64,000 nucleotides of DNA from Phytohabitans sp037414955 (lineage in GTDB: Bacteria; Actinomycetota; Actinomycetes; Mycobacteriales; Micromonosporaceae). Positions 25,256-33,928 of the stretch are shown here, one piece after another; position 1 is the stretch's first letter; every line of letters starts with the position of its first letter. The DNA is taken from contig JBBEWH010000165.1 in assembly GCA_037414955.1 (NCBI GenBank), forward strand, positions 29,060-93,059. The letters run 5' to 3'. The notes beneath the pieces were generated by a model. The model saw nothing but the letters and a program-made list of their open reading frames with translations, was not told the origin of the DNA and made no database searches. The position numbers and the translations under genes were made by a program.

Positions 25256-25597
25256 TCATGCCGGGAGGAACTGGACAAGGACGGCCCCGGAGATGGACAC
25301 CGCACCCATGAGGGCGAAGCGCCAGCAGGCCCGTCGCCGCCGTCCGATCAGCGCGACGACGATTCCAGCGGCGGGCGCGACCGCCGCACCTCCCAGGCCC
25401 ACCCACAGCAGCGCCTTGCCGATCGCGTCCCAAAAGGCATAGCGCGAAGGCTCGGCGAAGATGCCCACACCAGCACAGATGGCGACGGGAAAGGCCAGCC
25501 ACCATACGGTCAGCGCGGTAATAGCCCGGTCGGCAGTGGTGACGGCACTGGCAACGGCCGGGGCGTTATGGACCGGACCGGCGCTGTTGGATGACAT
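25256..25597 (-). CDS. small hypothetical membrane protein
   Basis: The 113-residue protein has three hydrophobic segments (AITALTVWWLAFPVAICAGV, LLWVGLGGAAVAPAAGIVVA, FALMGAVSISGAVLVQFL) separated by a basic loop (GRRRRACW). No family is recognised. It begins 7 bases after the stop of the gene at 25605-26762 and is therefore its probable operon partner. Confidence 0.65.
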   Translation of the reverse strand: MSSNSAGPVHNAPAVASAVTTADRAITALTVWWLAFPVAICAGVGIFAEPSRYAFWDAIGKALLWVGLGGAAVAPAAGIVVALIGRRRRACWRFALMGAVSISGAVLVQFLPA

Positions 25598-25604
25598 GTG
25601 CGAC

Positions 25605-26762
25605 TCACCATCTCTTGGTTTTGCTTCGTCCCGCCAGCTCTATCGGCTCACCGCCGAGCGACAGGCCCTGAACGGTCACGAACTCCGCGCCCGCCAGCCC
25701 CACTGAGGCGCGGCCGGTCACGCCCTGTTCGAGCAGGGCGCGAGCCACCATAGCGGCTCCCCGATGTCGCGGTGGCCGCCAGTCCCGGCCGTGTACTGTC
25801 CAGATGCCCGACCGGCCGAACAGTCCCTTCTCCAGTGACCGCAGCCACGCCGGCAGGTCTGCTGGGGTGCAGGGGGTGTATAGCTGCGGGCACAGCAGCA
25901 GCGTGACCCTCTGCCGCAGTGAGTGGGCCGGGTGGTCGGCTTCGATGAGCAGTTCCTCAGCCGTGACCCGCAAGGACGGATCCTCACCCGGCGTCCTGAT
26001 CACGGCGAGGCGGGCGTCGGGCGGAAGGCGGACGTCGCCGGGTATCGGCAGCGGCTCGGCCCACCGGATCGCCCACCCGCGGCCGAGTTCGACCATCAGG
26101 ATCTCGTAGATGTCGGCGAGGTCGCCGAGCGAGCCGAGAGGGAATGACGTCGATTCCCGGGTACCGAACAAGCGCGATAGGTCACCCACGAGCCGCACGG
26201 TCTCCCCGCGAAGGGAAAGCGTCTCATGCCCCCACCCGGTGATCAGCAGCCGGTACTCCGCCGAGCTGACCCTGTCCCTGATCTCGACCGGATGGGAGTA
26301 CCGCGCACGCACGCTTCCATCGTCGTCATCGGGCGGTGCCTCACCGAGCATCCCGGCGAGCGTGACGAGCAATCGGCGAAGATCTCGGCCGTCCCGCAGC
26401 GTCGCGGGAAGCGGCCAGTTCGACACGCGCGTACCAGGCATGGTCACCGTGATCCAGTGGGTCTCCAAGCGGTCGTGCGGGCTCGCCCACAGCCACCACC
26501 AATCCGCGGAGTGGATCGTAAAGCCCACCTCCAGCACGTTGTCGCTGGCGAGATTGGACACCAGAGCGTCGATCGTGCCGGCAGACGTGTGGCTGACCTC
26601 CTGGTCGTAGGGACGGCCGTTCGGCGGTCCGTCGTAGCGCGGCGTCTTCGCTCCGCCACGCTGCACCGTGAATTCTTCGGGTGATACGGCGAAGCGGTCG
26701 AAGATCTCGCCCAGCCAGTCCTCAAGGCTTCCGAACCCGGCCCGCCAGCTCAACCGGTCCAC
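25605..26762 (-). CDS. hypothetical protein, 385 residues
   Basis: The protein is soluble, acidic and tryptophan-rich, starting MDRLSWRAGFGSLEDWLGEI. It has no signal peptide, membrane segment or motif I can name. Segments such as NVLEVGFTIHSADWWWLWAS and EIRDRVSSAEYRLLITGWGH suggest a beta-rich fold. Codon usage is normal for the window and the start is the first ATG. It is followed immediately by a three-span membrane protein, so the two may act together at the membrane. Confidence 0.75.
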   Translation of the reverse strand: MDRLSWRAGFGSLEDWLGEIFDRFAVSPEEFTVQRGGAKTPRYDGPPNGRPYDQEVSHTSAGTIDALVSNLASDNVLEVGFTIHSADWWWLWASPHDRLETHWITVTMPGTRVSNWPLPATLRDGRDLRRLLVTLAGMLGEAPPDDDDGSVRARYSHPVEIRDRVSSAEYRLLITGWGHETLSLRGETVRLVGDLSRLFGTRESTSFPLGSLGDLADIYEILMVELGRGWAIRWAEPLPIPGDVRLPPDARLAVIRTPGEDPSLRVTAEELLIEADHPAHSLRQRVTLLLCPQLYTPCTPADLPAWLRSLEKGLFGRSGIWTVHGRDWRPPRHRGAAMVARALLEQGVTGRASVGLAGAEFVTVQGLSLGGEPIELAGRSKTKRW

Positions 26763-26931
26763 TCGGCATCCACCTCTCCGCGATCACCTATGTCCGCGTG
26801 CTCAGAGCAGCCAGCGGCCAACCTGTGGCACGCGTCGCGTCGCGGTCATGTCCCCGATGACGGCCAGCACGGCCGTCGCGGTCGTAGATACTTGTCGCAC
26901 TAAGCCCTCCCTCTAAAGGTTATTGCCTAGA

Positions 26932-27003
26932 CTTTACGAAGGCGAACCCTGCGGCTACACCCCCAACGGCGGCACCGGCCGCATGCCAGTTGCCCGCCCG
27001 CTT
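26932..27003 (+). pseudogene. fragment of a second leucyl aminopeptidase gene (3' end)
   Basis: The frame reads LYEGEPCGYTPNGGTG, nearly identical to HEGEPYGYTPNGGTG at the C-terminus of the intact aminopeptidase, then LVRRG in place of LVRLAE. Only about 24 codons remain. It is the sole recognisable item in the 460 bases between 26763 and 27222; the rest shows no coding signal. Confidence 0.6.
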
Positions 27004-27222
27004 GTACGCCGCGGACGTGTTGCAGCATCAGCGCCTTTCCTGTTGTCGCGATGCCGGGTGGGCGGCGCTGCACTCCACGACCGGCGCGCGCCACGGTGCC
27101 AGCTCCGTCTGCCACTTCACGCCCGACACCTCGAAGTGGACCACCCGCACTGGGCTGCGCGGGGTTTCTCGGTTGTCGCACCGTGATGTCATCAAGGTCA
27201 GTCTCAGATCTGTGGTATGTCC

Positions 27223-28041
27223 TCAGTGGCCGAGTCGGGCGGCGAGAAAGGCAAGGATTTCGTCTCTGGCGCGCAGTGTGGGGTGTCCCTGCTGGTCAAC
27301 GAGGTGGGCGGTGACGACGCTGTGGGGGCAGCCGACGATGTCGCGGAAGAACGGGGGAGAGTTGGGGTTTGCGGTCTCGCCCGAAAGGACGCGGCCGTCG
27401 AACGCATCGCCCAGCAGCGCCCGGTAGGCGGCGAACCGCTGCCCAGTGCACCACCGGTCGTTGTCGAAGCGGTAGGCGAGCACCGCCAGCCCATCGCGCT
27501 GGATGCGCTCGCGGACCTTGCGGGCGTCCTCGTCGCTGATTTCCAGTCCGCCAGGGTCGTCCAGCGGCAGCGAGGGATGGTTGACCACCGGCGCGATCAC
27601 GGCCGGTTCGAGGGTCATGGTGAGCGCGAAGTTGCCGGTGAAGCAGAGTCCGATAGCCGCGACGCCGGGGCCGCCACACTCCGTTAGCGCCGTTCTGGCC
27701 AGCGCTCGTAGCCATGCCACAACAGGGCTTGTGCCGCCACCGGCGAAGACCCGGAACTCGGCGCTGACGCAGGCGCGGCGGACAATCTCCGCCCCGCGTT
27801 CGGAGGTGGGAAAGGCGCCGTCGACACCGAACAGCGACGGAATATAGACCGTGAATCCCGCGTCGCGTATCCAGCGCGCGAGGCGGACGACATCTGGGCT
27901 GATGCCGGGCATCTCCGGCATCAGCACAACACCCGGTCCGGACCCGGCCACGTAGACGGTCTTGCTGACACCGTCAGTGTCGAAAAGCCGGGCCGAGAAG
28001 TCCGCGAGTGTGTCGTCGGCCTGCCCCTTAGTGATCGCCAC
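27223..28041 (-). CDS. dienelactone-hydrolase-family protein
   Basis: The 272-residue alpha/beta hydrolase has a Cys nucleophile in AAIGLCFTGNFALT (the DLH G-x-C-x-x-G motif), an early Glu in VVLMPEMPGIS and a C-terminal HLVDQQGHPTLRARDE. DLH enzymes open lactones such as dienelactone from chlorocatechol breakdown. GTG 28041 is preferred because homologues begin shortly before the DFSARLFD region; the first ATG (28095) leaves 20 bases to the divergent regulator gene. It is probably controlled by that GlxA-type regulator. Confidence 0.8.
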   Translation of the reverse strand: MAITKGQADDTLADFSARLFDTDGVSKTVYVAGSGPGVVLMPEMPGISPDVVRLARWIRDAGFTVYIPSLFGVDGAFPTSERGAEIVRRACVSAEFRVFAGGGTSPVVAWLRALARTALTECGGPGVAAIGLCFTGNFALTMTLEPAVIAPVVNHPSLPLDDPGGLEISDEDARKVRERIQRDGLAVLAYRFDNDRWCTGQRFAAYRALLGDAFDGRVLSGETANPNSPPFFRDIVGCPHSVVTAHLVDQQGHPTLRARDEILAFLAARLGH

Positions 28042-28115
28042 GGCAGCATTCTCATGCGCTGCGCCTGCCTCCAGCCAGCGGCGAGATCGCCACATATCCA
28101 GGTAATCTCGCCACT

Positions 28116-29126
28116 ATGGCGATCCCACTGCGCGTAGGCGTGCTTGCGTATCCAGGGTGCTTCGCTTCGGAGGTGTTCGGGGTGCCCGATCTGCTCACCA
28201 TGGCCTCGCACGTCGCCGCCCGCGGCACGGCCAGCGGTTCCTCATACGAGGTCTCCGTCATCTCGCCACGGCGGCGCGTGGTCGCCTCCGGCGGCGCGGT
28301 CCTCAGCGTCGCCCAAGCACGTGACGTTGACGCCCTCGACATCCTCGTCGTGCCGGGATTTGAGCTGCACCCCGCACTCGACCTCGATGTGACGCTGCGC
28401 TCCCTCGGCCCCGAAATCGACACCATCAGATCCGGGGCGCAATCGGGAGTCGCAGTGGTTTCGATCTGCGTCGGAGCGTTCCTGCTGGCTGACGCCGGCG
28501 TGCTCGACGGGCGCGAGTCGACAACCTCGTGGCTGTTCGCCGATCAGCTTGCCGACCGATGCCCGCGCACGAACGTCCGACCTGAAAAGCTCGTGGTTAC
28601 CGACACCGGGGTCACCACAACGGGCGCGTTCAGCGCGATGTACGACTTCGCCCTGGGCCTCATCCGCGAACACAACGGTAACAGCGTTGCCCGCGCCACC
28701 GCCCGCATCGCGCTCGTCGACGACGCGCGGTCGAGCCAGACGCCCTATGTCGACGCGGCACTCTTGCCGGCCACCGGCAGCGAGTTCTCTCAGAGCATCA
28801 AACGATGGCTCGACCAGAACATGCGTGAGCGTTACGACCTCGGACTGCTCGCCGCAACGTTCCATACCAGCACCCGAACGCTGCTACGGCGATTTCGCCG
28901 CGAGACGGGAGAAACCCCGCTCGGCTACCTCCAGGCGAGGCGAGTGCGCAAGGCGAAACATCTCCTGGAGACCACGGAAAAGACAATCGCCAGCATCGCT
29001 GTCGATGTGGGATACCACGACCCTGGAACGTTCAGCACTGTCTTCGCCAGGCTGACCGGACACCGGCCGCGCATATACCGCGCCACGTTCAGGCCACACG
29101 CCAAACGCCCCCTACGTGCGACATAA
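28116..29126 (+). CDS. GlxA-type AraC-family regulator (DJ-1/PfpI domain plus AraC HTH)
   Basis: The 336-residue protein has an N-terminal class I glutamine amidotransferase-like (DJ-1/PfpI) domain with the nucleophile-elbow Cys in GVAVVSICVGAFLLADAGVL, and a C-terminal AraC double helix-turn-helix (LAATFHTSTRTLLRRFRRET, IASIAVDVGYHDPGTFSTVF). Such regulators usually activate amino-acid-derivative or aldehyde metabolism. It is divergent from the DLH-family gene, its likely target. Confidence 0.9.
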   Translation: MAIPLRVGVLAYPGCFASEVFGVPDLLTMASHVAARGTASGSSYEVSVISPRRRVVASGGAVLSVAQARDVDALDILVVPGFELHPALDLDVTLRSLGPEIDTIRSGAQSGVAVVSICVGAFLLADAGVLDGRESTTSWLFADQLADRCPRTNVRPEKLVVTDTGVTTTGAFSAMYDFALGLIREHNGNSVARATARIALVDDARSSQTPYVDAALLPATGSEFSQSIKRWLDQNMRERYDLGLLAATFHTSTRTLLRRFRRETGETPLGYLQARRVRKAKHLLETTEKTIASIAVDVGYHDPGTFSTVFARLTGHRPRIYRATFRPHAKRPLRAT

Positions 29127-29186
29127 TCAACACCTCGTACGCCCACAGTCGTCGCGGCGTCCCGGCCGGCAACACCAACGATGTAG

Positions 29187-29285
29187 CGTCTCGCTTCACG
29201 GGTCAGCGCCCGCCACGGCCGCTCGGTGCTCTACCGCCGTTCCGACCTGGGCGACCTGCTGGCCACCCGCCCGCCCACTCCATGA
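29187..29285 (+). pseudogene. ArsR-family regulator C-terminal fragment
   Basis: The frame reads RLASRVSARHGRSVLYRRSD then LGDLLATRPPTP-stop, matching the beta-wing and final helix of ArsR-family repressors (RRxGRSVLYxxTxLGxxLL). A stop codon immediately precedes it and the recognition helix is missing. Between 29286 and 29535 there are coding-like minus-strand scraps (RVGDLVTMLSPRTGTSADDL) that I cannot assign. Confidence 0.5.
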
Positions 29286-29535
29286 TCAGGGTGTCCGTCA
29301 AGACTGGCGGCTGCGCCCGCGGGCATTACCCGCCAACCGGGTCAGCATGAAGGATCGGCGGTCGTGCAGAGCCGCTGGGTGGCGATGGTGGCGATCCGCC
29401 GTAGGTCGTCGGCGGAGGTGCCGGTGCGCGGGCTCAGCATTGTGACCAGATCGCCGACCCGCGGGCACCCACGGTCAGCTGCACCCGCACGCCGTAGCGG
29501 CGCCTGGGCCGGGTCGCCGACCCAGCCCAGGCGAT

Positions 29536-29576
29536 AGCGAGGGCGCCCGCCCGGCCTGCGGGAGGGCGCCCTCGCT
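29536..29576. terminator. strong GC-rich hairpin
   Basis: AGCGAGGGCGCCC and GGGCGCCCTCGCT form a perfect 13-base stem around a 15-base loop. It lies about 115 bases downstream of the minus-strand esterase stop and could end that operon; a structured regulatory RNA element is an alternative. Confidence 0.5.
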
Positions 29577-29690
29577 CCGCGTGACCGCCCACCGCGAACG
29601 CGCGGGAGTTCGACATGGTCGAGACCTCGCCACGGGCGCTGAATTTGGCGGGAACCCGGGCGGGTCGCCAGGTTCCATCCGCGGTGTTGG

Positions 29691-31394
29691 TCAGTGCTTG
29701 GCTGGGCTGGTCAGCGTGCCGTCGGGGAGGCGGCGGTAGCGGGACAGGAAGTCGTCCCACAGCTTGAAGCCCAGGTCTTTGGGCCCGAAGTGGCCGATGT
29801 CACCGTTGACTGTCCAGCGGTACTCGGCGGCTCCGTCGTCGTAGATGTCGGTGGTGTATCTGCCGTCGACTTCGACGGTGGGAGGTCCGGCGTTTCTGTT
29901 GACGGTTTCCCGCCAGAAGATTTTCGCGGCGGCTTCGCCGGCGGTGCCGCCGGGGTAGTCGGTGGGGACCTCGTTCACGCCACGGCATTGCCACACGGGT
30001 AGCGGTACGTCGGTGCGCACGATCGGGTTGCTGTAGCTGGCCGCGCTGAGGTGCCCGGAGTAGCAGGGTGCGATCGCGGCGAATAGTTGCGGGTGTTGGA
30101 CAGCGAGCCGGTTGGTGAACGCCGCGCCTTGGGAGACACCGGTAACGATGACTCTGGTGGTGTCGACGGCGAAGCGGGTGGTGACGTCGGTGAGGATGTC
30201 GAGGGTGACGGCGACGTCTGGGTTGGTGGTGTCGATGCTGCCGCTGAAGCCGATGTTGGGTCCGTTCGCTGGTTCGGCTTGGGGGTAGACGACGATGAAG
30301 CCACGTGCTTCGGCGACCTCGTGCCATCCGGTCTGTTGGGCCATGTAGCGGCCGGAACCGTTGCGGCCGTGAAAGGCGAGCACGAGGGGCAGCCTACGGC
30401 CGTGCGCGGTCAGCTTGCGGTAGTTGGAGGGAAGGTAGACCAGCCAGCGCCGGGTTTGGCCGCCGAGGGTGGCGGTGTACTCGGTCAGCCGCATCTGTCG
30501 GGCGGTCTGGAACGGTACGAGGTGTCCGTTGACGGAGTCCTGGTCGGTGAAGCGCAGTGTCGGGTGGAACATGTTTCGCCAAACCGCGTAGGCCACGCCG
30601 GCACCCGCGAGGGCGGACGCATGGCGCAGGTAGGACACGCGGACCTGGGCCAGCGGGTTGGCGGCGTTGCGGTAGACGAGGGAGCTGAAGTCGCGTCCGC
30701 CCTCATGCCGGGCGCGGGGGCTGACCCTGTTGGCACGTTTCCAGTACTCGATCTGCCGGTGCTCGTCGACGGTGAGCCGGTGGCCGGTGACGAAGGTCCA
30801 GCTGGCCATGGTGGTTGTCCGTAGCCGCGTGGCCGCGGTCTGGTAGAAGTCGGCTGGCGCGCCGCCTGTGAGGCTGGCAACGGCGACGTACCGGTGGGAG
30901 TTGATGGCGGCGACCTCGTTGGCGACCGCGGCGCCGCCGGCTTCGCCGACGATGTACGTGTTGACCGCGCTGCCCTGGAAGGCGCCGCGTACGGTGTCGG
31001 TTACCGCTGTGACGAAGCCGATGTCGTCAGGTCGGCCGGGGTCGAGGTGGGTGTTCCATGAGCCGTTCAGCGCGCTGGGGAAGGCGGCTATGAAGCCTTC
31101 CTCCTCGGCGACTCGCGACCACTGGGTGCGCAGCGCGTAGTCGCGGGCGGCTTCGCCGTCGGCGTGCAGGATCACCACGATGGGGTTGTCCTTGGGGTCG
31201 GCGACGCGGTAGATGGGCTGGCGGCTGGGGACGTACACGGCGTAGTGGCGGGTGACGCCGTCGACGACCAGCGTCTGCTCCAGTAGCGGTTGCGGGGCCG
31301 GCGCGGCGGGACTGGCGTGCGACGCGGTGGGGGCCGCGACGGTCAGCCCGGCCAGGCAGGTGGCGGCCACCATGGCCGTGCCTAGTCGTTTCAC
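29691..31394 (-). CDS. secreted two-module esterase of the LpqC/PHB-depolymerase type
   Basis: The 567-residue protein has a signal peptide (about residues 1-28, ending SHA) and two successive alpha/beta hydrolase-like modules. The first (about 35-270) keeps the opening HYAVYVPS and a nucleophile-elbow-like VGEAGGA, which lacks Ser. The second (about 295-560) is complete-looking: WLVYLPSNYRKL, LPLVLAFHGRNGSGRYM, nucleophile VTGVSQGAAFTN and a final His in NGDIGHFGPKD. It is like feruloyl/acetyl-xylan esterases and polyhydroxyalkanoate depolymerases. GTG 31394 follows GGAGG by 7 bases. It lies 11 bases downstream of the mannonate-dehydratase-like gene in one operon. Confidence 0.82.
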   Translation of the reverse strand: MKRLGTAMVAATCLAGLTVAAPTASHASPAAPAPQPLLEQTLVVDGVTRHYAVYVPSRQPIYRVADPKDNPIVVILHADGEAARDYALRTQWSRVAEEEGFIAAFPSALNGSWNTHLDPGRPDDIGFVTAVTDTVRGAFQGSAVNTYIVGEAGGAAVANEVAAINSHRYVAVASLTGGAPADFYQTAATRLRTTTMASWTFVTGHRLTVDEHRQIEYWKRANRVSPRARHEGGRDFSSLVYRNAANPLAQVRVSYLRHASALAGAGVAYAVWRNMFHPTLRFTDQDSVNGHLVPFQTARQMRLTEYTATLGGQTRRWLVYLPSNYRKLTAHGRRLPLVLAFHGRNGSGRYMAQQTGWHEVAEARGFIVVYPQAEPANGPNIGFSGSIDTTNPDVAVTLDILTDVTTRFAVDTTRVIVTGVSQGAAFTNRLAVQHPQLFAAIAPCYSGHLSAASYSNPIVRTDVPLPVWQCRGVNEVPTDYPGGTAGEAAAKIFWRETVNRNAGPPTVEVDGRYTTDIYDDGAAEYRWTVNGDIGHFGPKDLGFKLWDDFLSRYRRLPDGTLTSPAKH

Positions 31395-31405
31395 TGCGAC
31401 GCCTC

Positions 31406-32569
31406 CTATCGGTCGAGTGTGTTCTCGACGGCCTGCATCAGGGCGCGCAGGTAGCCGTATCCGTGGGCGTACGCCTGTTTGCTGCCCGCATCGTCCGGGT
31501 GGTCCGGAACGTGGTCGGGGTCGACGTTGTAGGAGTAGCCCTCCTCGGCCAGGATGCGGATGATCCTGGCGTGGTCGATGTCGCCTTCGTCGGGCCAGAC
31601 CTCCATGAAGTCGTCGCGGCGGCCGATGATGTTTCGCAGGTGGATGTTGAAGATGCGCTTGGTACGGGCCAGGCGCCGGACGATGTCGTAGATTTCGCGC
31701 TTGGGATCCCACAGCATCTCGGCGAGTGTGCCGACGCAGAGGTTGAGCCCGTGGTAGGGGCTGCGGTGCAGGGACAGGAACGTGAACAGACCCTTGCCGC
31801 CGGGGACGCTCAATACGTTGGTGATGCCGCGGTAACCGCCGGGCGGGGTTCCGGGATCCTGGGGGTGGCACGCCGCGCGGACTCTGAATTGATGGGCGAC
31901 GGGAATCACATGCTGGACGAAGTAGTCGATGCGTTCCCAGAAGGCGTCCGCGTCGACGACACCGGCGCGGGTCAACGGTTCGTCGCGGGGCAGGTCGGCG
32001 GCGCGGAACTGTCCGTAGACCGAGCCGCCGCGGCCGGGCACCTCGCCGGTGCGCAGCACGCCCAGAAGGCTCATGTTGTATTTGAAGGCGGGTACGCCAG
32101 CGATCGCGCACGCCTCGATCATCTTGTGGATGTCGTCGATGTCCTTGTCACGCTCGGGGCTCTTGGCGAGCATGATCGCTGGCCGTGAGTCGCGGTCGAT
32201 GTGCGAGGAGGTCAACAGCGGCAGGGCGACCATGTCGAGGGTGACGCCGTTCTGCTCCGCGAACTCGCGGGTCTGCTCGACCTCGGACGGCAGCCAGTAG
32301 CCGCGCCCGTCGGCCAGCGGCGGGGCGGGCGGGTAGCCGACCCAGTGGGTCACGCCATGTCGAACGAACTCCCGCAACACCGCCGGTGTTGAGGCGCGGC
32401 GCTGGGTGCCGACATACATCTTGAGCTTGCGGGGCGGCCGGTGCCGGTCGCCGCCGGCAGCCAGGGCGGGTGATCCGGTGCCGGCCAGCAGCGCCCCGGT
32501 CCCGGTGACGGCCGCGGCCGCCCCGCTCAGCTGAATGAACACCCTGCGGTCGATTGACTCTTGGCCCAT
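31406..32569 (-). CDS. Tat-exported mannonate-dehydratase-like (UxuA-family) protein
   Basis: The 387-residue protein begins with a twin-arginine-like signal (DRRVFIQLSGAAAAVTGTGA, ending LALAAG) and continues as a UxuA-type TIM barrel: THWVGYPPAPPL, the Cys/His region RVRAACHPQDPGTPP, LNLCVGTLAEM and HLRNIIGRRDDFMEVWPDEG. UxuA normally dehydrates D-mannonate in the cytoplasm, so export is unexpected; a lipid or periplasm-facing isomerase-like role is possible. ATG 32569 follows GGAGG. Its promoter block at 32840-32915 duplicates the one before kdgD, placing it in the aldarate regulon. Confidence 0.8.
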   Translation of the reverse strand: MGQESIDRRVFIQLSGAAAAVTGTGALLAGTGSPALAAGGDRHRPPRKLKMYVGTQRRASTPAVLREFVRHGVTHWVGYPPAPPLADGRGYWLPSEVEQTREFAEQNGVTLDMVALPLLTSSHIDRDSRPAIMLAKSPERDKDIDDIHKMIEACAIAGVPAFKYNMSLLGVLRTGEVPGRGGSVYGQFRAADLPRDEPLTRAGVVDADAFWERIDYFVQHVIPVAHQFRVRAACHPQDPGTPPGGYRGITNVLSVPGGKGLFTFLSLHRSPYHGLNLCVGTLAEMLWDPKREIYDIVRRLARTKRIFNIHLRNIIGRRDDFMEVWPDEGDIDHARIIRILAEEGYSYNVDPDHVPDHPDDAGSKQAYAHGYGYLRALMQAVENTLDR

Positions 32570-32839
32570 GGGGACCTCCAAATGAGAACCAGGATCATTC
32601 ACGCGTTGTGCGTGCGGGACCGTGTCCTTGCGCGCGGCTCGGTGGGCCGGATGGCAGGTCGTGAGCGTTCGACCCCTCCGGCTGACCGGCGCCGCCGTCC
32701 GCTCGATGCGGGCGGCCCCCGGGCAAGGCAGGCGACGCGCTCGCCAGCACGCCGCGCCGGTGGATTACGAGGCTTGGGTCTGGATGCTTGACGTTTGCCT
32801 GCCGCGAGGCGCGCGTCGCAACTTGGCTGGACCTTGTTT

Positions 32840-32915
32840 CGGTCTGGTGACCGGTACGTTAAGCACCGCTTGCCATGCTGATCAAACACAGCTTTGGCAT
32901 CGACTGATGCCACAT
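32840..32915 (-). promoter_or_regulatory. duplicated LysR-regulon promoter/operator, left copy
   Basis: Read on the minus strand this block matches the region before kdgD for about 75 bases. It holds TGGCATC-N4-GATGCCA (32895-32912, perfect 7-base arms) and a 19-base stretch GGTGACCGGTACGTTAAGC (32846-32864) present in inverted orientation at 33887-33905. It would drive the minus-strand uxuA-like/esterase operon. About 275 bases of apparently untranslated sequence lie between it and the ATG at 32569; nothing else was seen there. Confidence 0.7.
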
Positions 32916-32925
32916 CGACATGAAC

Positions 32926-33813
32926 CTATTCCTTCGGGGTGACCCGGGCTAGGAGGGCGGCCAGTGCGGGGTTCTCGTTGGTGGCGCGCCAGACGCAGTG
33001 CAGGGTGACGGTGTCTTCCTGGACGTCTTCGACGTCGAGGAAGGTGAGGTTTTCCAGGCGGAGCGCGGAGGCCGACCGTGGCACGAGGGCCACGCCGAGG
33101 CCGGCGTTCACCACGGCCAGGACGGTGTGGACCTGGCTGATGTGCTGGACGTAGCGCGGTGTGACGCGCGCCCTGTGGAACGCCGCGACGACCAGCTCAT
33201 AGAAGTACCACGCCTCGGACGGCGAGTAGGTCACGACATCGTGCTGGGCGAGGTCGGCGAGGCGGGGTGGCCGGCCGAGGGCGGTGAGCGGGTGCCCGCG
33301 GGGGGCTGCCAGCACGAGCGAGTCGGTGTGGACCAGGCGTGAGGTCAGCACCTCGGACCGGGGAACCTGACGCACCAGCCCGACCTCGATCTCGCCGGCC
33401 AGGAGGGCGTCGAGCTGCGCGTGGGTGACCATCTCGTGCAGCACGAGGTCCACCTCGGGCAGGTGTTCGGCCGCGACGGCGATCCAGTGCCCGAGCACGG
33501 TCAGCGCCGACACGGCGGTGAAGCCGATCCGGATGGAGCCGGCCGTGCCGGCGGCCACCCGCCGCGCGAGCAGGGGCGCGGCGGCCGCGAGGTGCAGCAC
33601 CCGGCGTGCCTCGTCCAGGAACACCCGGCCCGCGGGCGTGAGCGTCACGCCGGTGGGGGTGCGCTGGAACAGCACGATGCCGATGCTGTGTTCGAGCCGC
33701 TGCACCTGGCGGCTCAGCGGCGGCTGGGTCATCTGTAGCCGGGCGGCGGCCCGGCCGACGTGGCCCTCCTCGGCGACGGCCACGAAGCCCCGAAGCTGGT
33801 CGAGCGTGTACAT
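32926..33813 (-). CDS. LysR-family regulator of the aldarate cluster
   Basis: The 295-residue protein has a LysR winged helix (LRGFVAVAEEGHVGRAAARL, MTQPPLSRQVQRLEHSIG) and a standard effector domain (IRIGFTAVSALTVLGHWIAV, GLGVALVPRSAS). It sits between two inverted copies of the same GATGCC-containing promoter block, which makes it the obvious common regulator of the minus-strand uxuA-like operon and the plus-strand kdgD operon. The sites near its own start (33829-33857) suggest autoregulation. Confidence 0.9.
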   Translation of the reverse strand: MYTLDQLRGFVAVAEEGHVGRAAARLQMTQPPLSRQVQRLEHSIGIVLFQRTPTGVTLTPAGRVFLDEARRVLHLAAAAPLLARRVAAGTAGSIRIGFTAVSALTVLGHWIAVAAEHLPEVDLVLHEMVTHAQLDALLAGEIEVGLVRQVPRSEVLTSRLVHTDSLVLAAPRGHPLTALGRPPRLADLAQHDVVTYSPSEAWYFYELVVAAFHRARVTPRYVQHISQVHTVLAVVNAGLGVALVPRSASALRLENLTFLDVEDVQEDTVTLHCVWRATNENPALAALLARVTPKE

Positions 33814-33828
33814 CGAACTCCTCCAGGC

Positions 33829-33910
33829 GATGCCTAAAAGGTATCAGGTGATGCCAAATCTGTGTTGGATCGGTATGGCGTTGCTCGCTTAACGTACCGG
33901 TCACCTCGTC
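33829..33910 (+). promoter_or_regulatory. duplicated LysR-regulon promoter/operator, right copy
   Basis: It contains GGTATC-N4-GATGCC (33840-33855), an extra GATGCC at 33829, and GCTTAACGTACCGGTCACC (33887-33905), the exact inverse of 32846-32864. Across about 75 bases it is the inverted near-copy of the block at 32840-32915. It lies between the LysR start and kdgD ATG (33929), the classical LysR position. Confidence 0.72.
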
Positions 33911-33928
33911 GAAACGGAGTTTGAAGTC

